A DNA stretch of 64,000 nt. Source: Sphingomonas sp. BT-65 (GTDB lineage: Bacteria; Pseudomonadota; Alphaproteobacteria; Sphingomonadales; Sphingomonadaceae). The notes beneath the pieces are model-generated. The model was given only the letters and a program-made list of their open reading frames with translations. It ran no database searches and had not been told where the DNA came from. Of this stretch, positions 26,101 through 33,886 are shown in pieces. The DNA is taken from NCBI RefSeq assembly GCF_026107375.2, contig NZ_JAPCIA010000001.1, forward strand, positions 1,488,001-1,552,000. Reading direction: 5' to 3'. Within the stretch, counting starts at the first letter, position 1. Every line of letters starts with the position of its first letter. Position numbers and translations under genes: made by a program.

Positions 26101-29100
26101 CGTCGTGGCGGCACCCTGGATGGCGAGCGTCTGGCCCAGATCGCGATGGACGTTGCCCGCGCTGTTGTCGTTGCCGCTGAAGTTCATGCCCGTCGTGGTG
26201 ACGCCGCCGGTCGCGTTGGTCAGCTGGCTGACATTGACCGCGTCGGTCGGGTTCACGCCCGCCGCGACATTGGTGATGGTGAGCCCCCCGGCATTGATGC
26301 CGGTGGTGGTCATGCTCGGACCGCCCGCAATGGTGAGGCCGCTGGTGTTGAGCACCGTGCCGCCCGCCGTCACGCTGTTGACGGTGATGTTGTCGGCGAG
26401 CTCGAAGGTGACGTTGTCGCTCGCGGCTGTTTTGCCGACCGTGATGTTGCCGTCGGTGTTGGCGAGGTCGACCGTGTCGCCCGGCGCGACGCTGCTGCCG
26501 TTCGCGCCCTGCGCGGTCAGCGTGAAGCCGCCGGCAACCGTGCCGGTGAGCGCCTCCACCGCCTGGTTGGTCGCGAAGAGCTGCGAGCCGTTGATCGCGT
26601 CGGTCGAGCTGCCGCTGATCCGGCCGGCCGCGACATTCTGGACCTGACGCTCGGCCCCGGCCGCGCCGACGCTCACCACCGCGCCCGCCGCGGGATTGCC
26701 GCCGGCGAAATTGTAGCTCGTGCCGTTGATCGTCGCACTCGGGATTGCGGTCGCCGCCGTCACGGTGCTGCCCGCACCCAGCGCCACCGCGCCGTCGAGA
26801 CCCGCCGCCACGGTCACGTTGCTGCCGACCACGAAGCTGTTGTTCGAGTTGATCGTGTTGTTGTTGCCCAGCGCGTAGGAACCGTTGCCGTTGACGATGT
26901 TGGGATCGCCGATCGCGGCCGAGCCCACCCCGTTCACCACGTTGCCGGTGCCGATGCTGATCGAATTCAGCGCGTTCGCCTGCGCGCCATTGCCGATGGC
27001 GATGGCATTCGCGCCAGCGGCCACCGCGCTCGAACCCTGCGCGATGCTGTCGCCGCCGGTGGCTTCCGCGTTGAAGCCGAGCGCCACATCACGCGAGGTG
27101 GAGCCGTCGGTCGCGCCTGCTTGGGCACTGGTGCCAAGTGCGGTGGAGAGAAGGCCGGAAGCGGTCGCCTGATCGCCCGCCGCGAGGCTTGAGGGGCCGA
27201 GCGCACGCGCACGGCTGCCCAGCGCGGCGCTGAAGTCCGCGGCGCTGGCTTCGTTACCTACCGCGACGCTACCGCCGCCCGTCGTCGTCGAGGCGCGGCC
27301 GATCGCGACGTTGCTCGATCCGTTGGCGGTCGCGTTCGAGCCCATCGCGATCGACTCCGACAGCACGGCACGGGCATTCAAGCCCTGCGCGATGCTGTTG
27401 AGCGCCAGCGCCTGCGCGCCGGTACCGATGGCAATGGCGTTGGCGGTCCCGATCGCACTGCCGCTCGCGCCCGCCACGGCGTTGAGGCCCTGCGCGATCG
27501 AGCCATTGCCATAGGCATTGGCGACGGGACCGACCGCGATGCTGTCCGTGCCGGCTGCGTTCGAATCGGCGAGCGTCGAATTGGCGTGGAAATATTTGAT
27601 GCCGCCGCCGGTGGTGATGTTGGTGATGGCACCCTCGACCGTCGTCACGCGGCCGTCGAGATTGGTGATGTCGGTGGTGTTCTGGTTCACCTGGGTGCCG
27701 AGGCTGTCGACCGCTTGGTTGGTCGCGAACAGCTGCGAGCCGTTGACCGCGTCGGTCGAGCTGCCATCGATGCGGCCCGCTGCGACATTGGTGATCGTCC
27801 GTTCCGCACCCACAGCGCCGACGCTCACCGTGCTGGTGGGCGTGGTGCCGGCAAAGACATAGTTGGTGCCGTTGATCGTCGCCCCGGCCGTCGCGACTGC
27901 CGCCGCCGTGGTCGACCCGGTGCCGAGCGCCACTGCATTCACGTCGTTTGCCGCAGCATTGGTGCCGATCGCGAGGCCGCCGACGGCGGTCACGCGCGTT
28001 CCGTAGCCGACGGCGGTGCCGTCGGTGACGTTCGCCTGGACATTCTGGCCGAGCGCGGTCGAGCGCGTGCCATTGGCCTGGGCGGTGGTGCCGAGCGCCG
28101 TGCCCGAGTTCCCGGCCTGGCTGTTGCGGCCGACCGCCGTGCTGTTCGAGCCGGTCGCGGTGGCGAGCGAGCCCAGCGCCGTCGCCTGCGGGCCGCTCGC
28201 GATGGCGCCGTCGCCGAGCGCGACGCTGTTCTGCGCAGTGGCCGCGGCATTGTTGCCGATCGCGACCTGGTTGATCCGGGTGAGATCGCCCGCATTGCCG
28301 GTGACCGCGCCCTGGCCGATGGCGATGCTGCCGCTGCTGATCGCGTGGCTGTTGAGGCCGATCGCCACGCCATTGGCATTGTCCGCCGCCGCGACCGGAC
28401 CGATCGCGACCGAGTCAGTGCCAGTCGCGACCGAATCGGCCAGCACCGAATTGGCGTGGAAATATTTGATGCCGCCGCCGGTGGTGATGTTGGTGATGGC
28501 GCCCTCGACTGTCGTCACCCGCCCATCGAGATTGGTGATGTCGGTGGTGTTCTGGTTCACCTGCGTGCCGAGGCTGTCCACCGCCTGGTTGGTCGCGAAG
28601 AGCTGCGAGCCATTGATCGCATCGGTCGAGCTGCCGCTGATCCGGCCAGCGGCGACGTTGGTGATCGTCCGCTCCGCCCCGGCCGCGCCGACGCTGACCG
28701 TGCTGGTCGGCGTGGTGCCGGCGAAGGCATAGTTGGTGCCGTTGATCGTCGCGCCTCCCGTCGCCACCGCCGCCAGCGTCGTGCTGCCGGAACCGAGCGC
28801 GACATCGCCCGCGCTTGCCGTGGCGATCGCGCCATCGCCGATCGCGACATTGCCGGCGAGGCCGGCCGCGCCGGCGGTCGAGCCATTGCCGAGCGCGACG
28901 CTGCCCTGGCCGATCGCGCGGTTGTTGTTGCCAATCGCGACCGCGCCATTGGCCTGGTTCGCGGCGGTGGCCGTCGCGGTCCCGTCGCTGTTGGCGATGT
29001 TGTTCGCGCCGCCGGTGAAGGCGCCGGTGCCGCTGGCAAAGCTCGGGTCGCCGATCGACACCGCGCCGTCGCCGAACGCGGTGTTGGAGCGCCCGATCGC

Positions 29101-32100
29101 CACCGCGCCGCCTGCGGCGGTGCCGGCATTGGCCGTGCTCAGATTGCCGATGGCAACGTTCGCGCCGGTCGCGCCCGTGGTGGCGGTGTCGCCCAAGGCT
29201 ACCGAGGAGGCGCTGCCGACCGTGGACCTGTTGCCCATGGCAACCGAATTCTGGAACGCAGCGACCGTGTTCTGGCCGATGGCGATGGCGCGTGCTGCGG
29301 TTGCGGAGGCTGGAGCACCGGTGGGCACGGTTCCGCCACCACCACCAATGGCGATGGCCCCGATGCCCGTTGCGCTCGCGCCTCCTCCCGCTCCCGTTGT
29401 CCCGCCACCGATGGCGATGGCATAGGAGGTGGTTCCCGACGCCAACCTACCGAACGCGATCGAGTTTACGCCAGTCGCAGCGGCTTGCGTGCCGACCGCC
29501 GTCGAGCCGCTCTGGCCGGTGCGCGCCGAAAAACCAATCGCAACCGCCTCAGCGTCAGCACCCGAGTTTTGATTGAAAGCACCGTTGCCGATGGCGACAC
29601 TATTCGCTGTCTGCGAAGCCGCATTCAGGCCCATGGCGATCGAAGTCGCCCCGGTCGAGCTGCTCGACCGGCCGATCGCGATCGTGTCCACCTGAGTGGC
29701 GTTCGATTGGCCGCCGAGCGCGATGGCATTGGCGGCTGCCGCATTCGCGCCAGCGGTCGCGTTGCCGCCGAGCGCGAGCGCGCCCGCGCCCGAGGCGCGA
29801 ACGGCCGTCGCGGCGCTCACGCCGCCACTGCCTAGCGCCGTCGCATAGGTGCCGCTTGCCTGGGCAAGTGCGCCGAGGGCCGAGGACCGTTCGGCGCTCG
29901 CAACAGCTTGCATACCGAGTGCCGAGGATGCCACCCCGGATGCCGCGGACTGGAAACCGACCGCGAGTGCGAAGTCGTTTGTGGCGCTGGTGCCTCCGCC
30001 GATGGCGGTACCCGCTGTGGTCGCTCGGGTATTATCGCCATAAGCTGTCGCGAAGTCGCCAAGGGCTTGCGCCCCGCTGCCCGACGCAATCGCGCGGCCA
30101 CCCGTCGCGCTGGCATTGGTGCCAATGGCCACGGACAGGCCGCCCGTCGCCCCATTGTTGTTGTAGTTCCCGGTGATGGTACCACCGTCGTTGACGCTGT
30201 AATAATGGCTGGCCGCGCCCGCGATCGCCGCCGAAAGCGCCTGATTGGTCGCGAAGAGCTGCGAGCCGTTGACCGCATCGGTCGAGCTGCCGCTGATCCG
30301 CCCGGCGGCGACATTGGTAATGGTGCGTTCGTTGCCCAGGCTGCCGACGCTCACCGTGCTGGTCGGCGCCGTACCCGCAAAGGCGTAGTTCGTGCCGCCG
30401 AGTGTCACGCCGGTGGTGCCAACCGCCACTGCGGTGACCGAGCCCGAGCCCAGCGCCACGTCGCGCGCATTGTTGGCGACCGCGGTGTCGCCGAACGCCA
30501 CCGCGCCCGCCGCCAGCGCACTGCTGGTGCTGCCGATCGCGACCGAGCCCTGGCCGACGACATTGTTCTGATAGCCGATGCCGACCGCGCCCTGTGCGGC
30601 GGTGCCGGGCGTGCTCACCGCCTGCCCGCCGCCGCCGACCATGTTGGTGTTGCCCATCGCGACCGAGCCGTTTCCGGTCGCGGTGTTGTCGAGACCGCTC
30701 GCCACCGCGCCGTTGCCGCTCGCGGTGTTGGGATCGCCGATCGCCACCGCGCCGTTGCCGCTGGCGAGGTTGCCCGCGCCAATGGCGACCGCCCGGCCGC
30801 CGGTGGCGGTCGAGCCCGTACCGATGGCGACGGCGTCGGCCGAATTGGCGACGGCGTTCGTTCCGGCAGCGATCGCATTCTGGGCGCTCGCGTTCGCGGT
30901 GTCGCCCACGGCCAGCGCGCTCGCTCCGCTCGCCAATGCGCTAACCCCCAGCGCGGTCGAGCGCCCGAGGGTCGCGCGAGCGCCGTTGCCGAGCGCTACG
31001 GCGGCAATGTCCGTACCTTGGGCGCCCGACCCAATTGCGACCGAGCCACTTGCGCTCGACACGGCAGCATTGCCCAGTGCTAGGGCGAAGTTGCCCGAAG
31101 CGTCTGCGTTGGGACCGAGCGTTGCCGAGCTTGTGCCCGACGCACGGGAATTTACCCCGATCGCAACGGCGAACTGGGCCGATGCCACGCTTTGGCGTCC
31201 GATCGCGGTGGCGTCGGCCACGTTTGCCGTCACATCCGTGCCGATGGCGATAGCGCTCTCAGCGAGAGCACCCGTTCCGGCGCCGGTGCGTCCGCCCAGA
31301 TAGATGGCGTTCACGCCGGTGGCGGTTGCTCCAAAGCCAATGGCAGCGCCGTTGGTCTGGGTGGCTCGAGCATTATGGCCAATCGATGTCGTGCCGTTGG
31401 CGGCGACGCCGATACCGGCATTGGTTCCGATCGCGACGTTGTCGCTACCCGTGACCAGGCTGCCTGCTGAGGCGGAAAGCGTAGCGTCGTAGGCGACGGT
31501 ACCGTCGCCGGTTCCCATGGCGACGTTGCGCGTGCCCGTGACGCCGGAACCGGCACCTCTCAGGACGCTTGCGACGCCCCCGCCGACGGCAGTATTCTGT
31601 CCGCCGCTGACGAGCGTGCCGGCCGCAATGCCCACCGCAACCGAGCTGGCGTTGGCGGCGGTGGATCCGGCGCCGGCACCCTGACCGACAGCAACGGTGC
31701 TCGTGCCGATGGCCAAGGCCTGCGCTCCAAGTGCGAGCGCGCTGTTACCGGTCGCCCGGGCGCCATTGCCGACGGCGGTGGCTGCACTATCTGTCGCCTG
31801 ACTCAAGCTGCCGATAGCGACAGAATTGGTGCTGGTTGCCTGGCTCGACACGCCGACGGCCGTGGCGGCGGCGGCGGCAGTGGCCGTGGAGCCGATGGCC
31901 GTCCCATTGGCGCCGCTTGCAGTGCTGTTGACACCAAAGGCCGATGCTCCATCCGCAATGGCGCGGGCGTTTCCGCCTACGGCGAGCGCGTTGACGCCGG
32001 TCGCGTTCGCGAAGACACCGATGCCTATGGCGTTGAGGCCATTGGCACCCATCGCATAACCGATGGCGATCGAAGCATTGCCCGTTGCGGTAGCAGAGGT

Positions 32101-32505
32101 GCCGATCGCCACGCCGTTGTCGCCATTCACATTGGCATTATTGCCCATTGCGGTTGAGGCGGAACCGGTAGCGTCGCTGGCACAACCGATAGCAACGCTT
32201 TGATTCCCAGCAGAAGGACTGGTGCAGTTGGCGGTGTTGGTGGAAACCCCATTGCCGATAACGGTCTGCCCGAACGCCGCCTGCGGCGCCATGATCCCCG
32301 CGGCAAGCAATGCACCGGCTATCCCGCCACCACCACCGAGTGCGCCGAGTCCCAGTCCATCGCGCTTCAGCCCCAGCACGCGATGTGCGCGGCGCAGCAC
32401 GGCCATCACCCGGCGCCGCTGCGTCCAGCTCGCGCCTTCCGCACCGATGACCCAGTTCGCAGCAAAGTGGTTGCGACGAACATTCTGCGACTCATATCCA
32501 GTCAT
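23122..32505 (-). CDS. Giant YadA-type trimeric autotransporter adhesin
   Basis: 3,127 residues. The ATG at 32505 has AAGGGAAG upstream. A long basic leader precedes the hydrophobic core GGGGGIAGALLAAGIMAPQAAFGQ (cleavage near residue 80). The body is hundreds of left-handed beta-roll head repeats (AIG..A.A.G..), interrupted by neck modules (NVAAGRISGSSTDAINGSQLFATNQA and variants, about seven), coiled-coil stalk pieces (NLDGRVTTVEG) and YFHANS connectors. The last ~90 residues form the YadA membrane anchor (DYTDAKVAGLQYDLAQVQ ... YDTQEHVGANVGVGFQF). It is a homotrimeric surface fibre for adhesion or biofilm. It is followed by BamE-like and OmpH-like genes. Repetition makes length changes and assembly errors likely. 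Confidence 0.97.
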   Translation of the reverse strand: MTGYESQNVRRNHFAANWVIGAEGASWTQRRRVMAVLRRAHRVLGLKRDGLGLGALGGGGGIAGALLAAGIMAPQAAFGQTVIGNGVSTNTANCTSPSAGNQSVAIGCASDATGSASTAMGNNANVNGDNGVAIGTSATATGNASIAIGYAMGANGLNAIGIGVFANATGVNALAVGGNARAIADGASAFGVNSTASGANGTAIGSTATAAAAATAVGVSSQATSTNSVAIGSLSQATDSAATAVGNGARATGNSALALGAQALAIGTSTVAVGQGAGAGSTAANASSVAVGIAAGTLVSGGQNTAVGGGVASVLRGAGSGVTGTRNVAMGTGDGTVAYDATLSASAGSLVTGSDNVAIGTNAGIGVAANGTTSIGHNARATQTNGAAIGFGATATGVNAIYLGGRTGAGTGALAESAIAIGTDVTANVADATAIGRQSVASAQFAVAIGVNSRASGTSSATLGPNADASGNFALALGNAAVSSASGSVAIGSGAQGTDIAAVALGNGARATLGRSTALGVSALASGASALAVGDTANASAQNAIAAGTNAVANSADAVAIGTGSTATGGRAVAIGAGNLASGNGAVAIGDPNTASGNGAVASGLDNTATGNGSVAMGNTNMVGGGGQAVSTPGTAAQGAVGIGYQNNVVGQGSVAIGSTSSALAAGAVAFGDTAVANNARDVALGSGSVTAVAVGTTGVTLGGTNYAFAGTAPTSTVSVGSLGNERTITNVAAGRISGSSTDAVNGSQLFATNQALSAAIAGAASHYYSVNDGGTITGNYNNNGATGGLSVAIGTNASATGGRAIASGSGAQALGDFATAYGDNTRATTAGTAIGGGTSATNDFALAVGFQSAASGVASSALGMQAVASAERSSALGALAQASGTYATALGSGGVSAATAVRASGAGALALGGNATAGANAAAANAIALGGQSNATQVDTIAIGRSSSSTGATSIAMGLNAASQTANSVAIGNGAFNQNSGADAEAVAIGFSARTGQSGSTAVGTQAAATGVNSIAFGRLASGTTSYAIAIGGGTTGAGGGASATGIGAIAIGGGGGTVPTGAPASATAARAIAIGQNTVAAFQNSVAMGNRSTVGSASSVALGDTATTGATGANVAIGNLSTANAGTAAGGAVAIGRSNTAFGDGAVSIGDPSFASGTGAFTGGANNIANSDGTATATAANQANGAVAIGNNNRAIGQGSVALGNGSTAGAAGLAGNVAIGDGAIATASAGDVALGSGSTTLAAVATGGATINGTNYAFAGTTPTSTVSVGAAGAERTITNVAAGRISGSSTDAINGSQLFATNQAVDSLGTQVNQNTTDITNLDGRVTTVEGAITNITTGGGIKYFHANSVLADSVATGTDSVAIGPVAAADNANGVAIGLNSHAISSGSIAIGQGAVTGNAGDLTRINQVAIGNNAAATAQNSVALGDGAIASGPQATALGSLATATGSNSTAVGRNSQAGNSGTALGTTAQANGTRSTALGQNVQANVTDGTAVGYGTRVTAVGGLAIGTNAAANDVNAVALGTGSTTAAAVATAGATINGTNYVFAGTTPTSTVSVGAVGAERTITNVAAGRIDGSSTDAVNGSQLFATNQAVDSLGTQVNQNTTDITNLDGRVTTVEGAITNITTGGGIKYFHANSTLADSNAAGTDSIAVGPVANAYGNGSIAQGLNAVAGASGSAIGTANAIAIGTGAQALALNSIAQGLNARAVLSESIAMGSNATANGSSNVAIGRASTTTGGGSVAVGNEASAADFSAALGSRARALGPSSLAAGDQATASGLLSTALGTSAQAGATDGSTSRDVALGFNAEATGGDSIAQGSSAVAAGANAIAIGNGAQANALNSISIGTGNVVNGVGSAAIGDPNIVNGNGSYALGNNNTINSNNSFVVGSNVTVAAGLDGAVALGAGSTVTAATAIPSATINGTSYNFAGGNPAAGAVVSVGAAGAERQVQNVAAGRISGSSTDAINGSQLFATNQAVEALTGTVAGGFTLTAQGANGSSVAPGDTVDLANTDGNITVGKTAASDNVTFELADNITVNSVTAGGTVLNTSGLTIAGGPSMTTTGINAGGLTITNVAAGVNPTDAVNVSQLTNATGGVTTTGMNFSGNDNSAGNVHRDLGQTLAIQGAATTAGTYSGGNIRTVTDPATGAINIQMADAPTFGTVTVNDGGSGRITGVTAGVAGTDAVNVSQLQAVSSTANLGWNIQANGDAATNVAPGGTVQFVDGQNIEITRTGSNVTIATSMDLIADSVTLSGGQVFNATGLNMAGTTITNLADGAVSAVSTEAVNGSQLFATNQAITNLDGRVTTVEGDVTNLDNRVTTVEGDLTNIISGGGIKYFRANSVLADSQALGTDSVAIGPNAIANNAGDIALGNGSTTGVAVATAGTTINGTNYAFAGTTPTSTVSVGAAGAERTITNVAAGRIDGSSTDAINGSQLFATNQAVDSLGTQVTNLGGTVTNLGNTVTTLGNTVTSLDGRVTTVEGSVTNLGNAINNIAGDTSTAYTDANGDGIRYARTNEAGLAPTDAFAQGLGSTALGYQATASAGNAVALGRGAQATIDGSLALGAGSVADRALAPAIGQLPASTGFVPYNTTDQTLLGSVSVGSAGAYRQITNVADGTQAQDAVTIRQLAGALSSFAVTPIQYFHANSTAVDSLAVGQESVAIGPRTVVNGDNGIGLGNGAIVQATAPGGTAIGQNAQVSQADAIAFGTNAQANGIQSIAIGPGANATHSGSVALGAGSTTSVGSQAGYAAYGLTTPQNSAGEVSVGSAGAERKITNVAAGSAPTDAVNVSQLQAVDNRVTNLDNRVTNVDNRVGAVESNVTNLGNSVANSFGGGSTYDPTTGTVTTQLNIGGNTYNNVNDALQAVNATAGAGWNIQANGGPSTNIGSNGTLNVTAGSNTVVTLNGNQLQVGVVDNPTFAGMVTANGGLTVGQNTTVNMGGNVVQNVAAGAVNATSTDAVNGSQLHQVQQLANNSVQYDAAGNAVTFNPGGAATTLHNVAAGVAATDAVNVQQLNDGLATTLKSANDYTDAKVAGLQYDLAQVQRDASAGTAGALAAAGMPQAFEPGRGMLAFGAGTYRGQSAFALGLSRVMDDGKTVIKAGATYDTQEHVGANVGVGFQF
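27577..27880. repeat. Internal near-identical repeat of the adhesin gene, copy A
   Basis: About 300 bases encoding the KYFHANS connector, the VTTVEGAITNITTGGG coiled coil, a NGSQLFATNQA neck and the TSTVSVG strand. By eye it is about 90 percent identical to copy B, 870 bases (290 codons) away, and more loosely to segments near 25140-25330 and 30230-30420. It is a likely recombination site. Confidence 0.8.
28447..28750. repeat. Internal near-identical repeat of the adhesin gene, copy B
   Basis: Partner of the copy starting at 27577, in the same frame and with the same order of connector, coiled coil, neck and strand. The in-frame 290-codon period means unequal crossing-over would delete or duplicate whole head-stalk units without a frameshift. 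Confidence 0.8.
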
Positions 32506-32635
32506 GCCACTTCCCTTTGTTGAACTGGCCACGGCGACCCGGCCGGTGGCCCAATACGAGCAGACACAGCTTTCCCGTCGCCTCGGCACACGAGAACGCC
32601 TTCACGATTCAGCTATTCAAATTCGCTCTGGTGGA

Positions 32636-32673
32636 GCGAGCCGTGCGACGCGCCTCAGCGCAGCGCGGCTCGC
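32636..32673 (-). terminator. Hairpin between the secreted four-cysteine gene and the adhesin gene
   Basis: Arms GCGAGCCG and CGGCTCGC (32636-32643 and 32666-32673) lie six bases after the stop of the upstream gene on the minus strand. No T-tract follows, so it is either a weak terminator or a processing/stabilising stem that sets different expression for the two genes. Confidence 0.55.
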
Positions 32674-32679
32674 CCGGCA

Positions 32680-33276
32680 TCACCCGACGTCGGCACCCCG
32701 CGCGACGGTGACCACCACGCAGCTGTTGCCGCTGGAGATCAGCATCGCCTGGCCCTGGTTGCCGCCGAGAATGTAGAGCGGCACGCCGGATAGCGATCCC
32801 GCCGCGGTGCTGCCCGCCGGCAGCTGGCCGACGACATCCTTGCAGGCGCGTTGGAACGGTGCGACGCGCACTAGCTGCCCTTCGCACTTGGTGCCGACCG
32901 GCGCAGCGATCACGACGCCGGCCGCCTGAGCGGCGTAGCCTGGCGTGTTGTAGGCCATGCCGACCACGCCCTGCACGCCATGCCCGTCCGCAACCGCAGC
33001 CGCGCCGCCGGCCTGCGTCACGACGGTGTAGGCGGCGCCATTGGAGACCGTGTTACCCAGCGCTGCGAAGAGGTTGGCGCACCGGCGCACGCCCAGCTTG
33101 CCGGCCTGCTCCTGAAAGACGTTCGCGGCGGGCGCTTTCGCCGCCTGTTGCGACTGCGCGACGACCTGGCCGCTGCCGGCAAGAACCGCGATAAGTGTGA
33201 CCGCTATCAATCGCGAAGGACGACCACGGCTAGTTGCCGTTCGTTGACCTTCAGCGCGCTCAGAATGATCGATCAT
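32680..33276 (-). CDS. Secreted four-cysteine protein of unknown function upstream of the adhesin
   Basis: 198 residues. The ATG at 33276 has AGGGG eight bases upstream; a GTG two codons earlier is too close to that site. A basic N-terminus and hydrophobic segment (LIAVTLIAVLAGSGQVVAQ) look like a signal peptide. The mature part has four cysteines (RRCANLF, GTKCEGQL, QRACKDV, GNSCVVV) that could form two disulfides, and glycine/alanine-rich strands. I do not recognise the family. Its place before the adhesin, in the same direction, suggests a role in adhesin export or surface assembly. Confidence 0.65.
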   Translation of the reverse strand: MIDHSERAEGQRTATSRGRPSRLIAVTLIAVLAGSGQVVAQSQQAAKAPAANVFQEQAGKLGVRRCANLFAALGNTVSNGAAYTVVTQAGGAAAVADGHGVQGVVGMAYNTPGYAAQAAGVVIAAPVGTKCEGQLVRVAPFQRACKDVVGQLPAGSTAAGSLSGVPLYILGGNQGQAMLISSGNSCVVVTVARGADVG

Positions 33277-33558
33277 GCGCACGACCCCTATTTATCGGTT
33301 AAGCATGGGCGCTGAGAGATATAACTCTAGTTTAACTATTAACCTCTGCAGAACCTGCGAGCGAATCCGCCCAAGAGCTGAAGATACGGAAGATGTTGAC
33401 GATTTCAAGATGAATGCATGTTCATCCAGCGCTATTCAATTCTAATGGAAAAGTAACCATGGAAATGAGTTAAGTATTTACTATAGAGATAATTGTTATT
33501 CATTCTGTAACTATGTTTTCAAGCGATATTATCCTATGTTAATTATAAGATACTATCT

Positions 33559-33576
33559 GGTTAATTGCACTTAACC
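33559..33576. promoter_or_regulatory. Inverted repeat GGTTAA-N6-TTAACC
   Basis: Perfect six-base arms within the AT-rich region, about 285 bases upstream of the secreted four-cysteine gene. Related TTAA-containing half-sites occur nearby (around 33332-33346, 33470 and 33539). It looks like an operator for an unknown regulator of the adhesin cluster. Confidence 0.45.
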
Positions 33577-33826
33577 ATCAAATCTTTAAGCATAAATGAC
33601 TTTCTTTAATAGCTACACGTAATATAATATTTATTGCCGTTGAAGCTCATAGCACATTCAACTGCGTTTGATCATTCATCCGGCTCATTGTATCCCCACC
33701 GCTGGAATGCCGGTCGGCTTCCGCTGAAGAATAGATTCAAATTAGACTATTGAGCGGGCCGCGTTCGTTGCGCCGCTATCGTTCCCGAAAGCCCCCTCCG
33801 ACGTCACGGAGCAGAGCAAGTTTCCC

Positions 33827-33840
33827 TGACCAAATTGTCA
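33827..33840. promoter_or_regulatory. CusR/CopR-like box upstream of the RND operon
   Basis: TGACCAAATTGTCA differs by one base from the copper-box core TGACAA-NN-TTGTCA known for CusR/CopR-type regulators. It ends 46 bases before the first gene of an operon that itself encodes a CusR/CopR-type regulator and CusS-type kinase, so autoregulation through this site is likely. Confidence 0.6.
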
Positions 33841-33886
33841 TGTTGACGTCAGCGTTCTGACGGGCGCGCGCATCTAGCGGTACGGC

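Larger units (their letters stand above)
33277..33886. promoter_or_regulatory. Large AT-rich divergent intergenic region
   Basis: About 610 bases without a credible gene, between the adhesin cluster and the RND operon. From about 33310 to 33760 it is visibly AT-rich, unlike the GC-rich surroundings, with repeated TTAA elements, a GGTTAA-N6-TTAACC repeat (33559-33576) and several A/T runs. It must contain promoters for both directions. Such a region suits binding by a xenogeneic silencer (MucR/Ros or H-NS-like) or several regulators controlling adhesin expression; this is inference. Confidence 0.7.

Noticed and set aside
23245..31492. Many long open frames on the plus strand within 23-32 kb
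   Set aside because: They mirror the repetitive adhesin gene on the opposite strand; the translations are repetitive Arg/Ala/Asp-rich or Ala/Pro/Ser/Val-rich sequences with no family signature.
23122..32505. CRISPR or tandem-repeat array in the adhesin region
   Set aside because: The repeats are in-frame protein modules with variable spacing, not short direct repeats with unique spacers.
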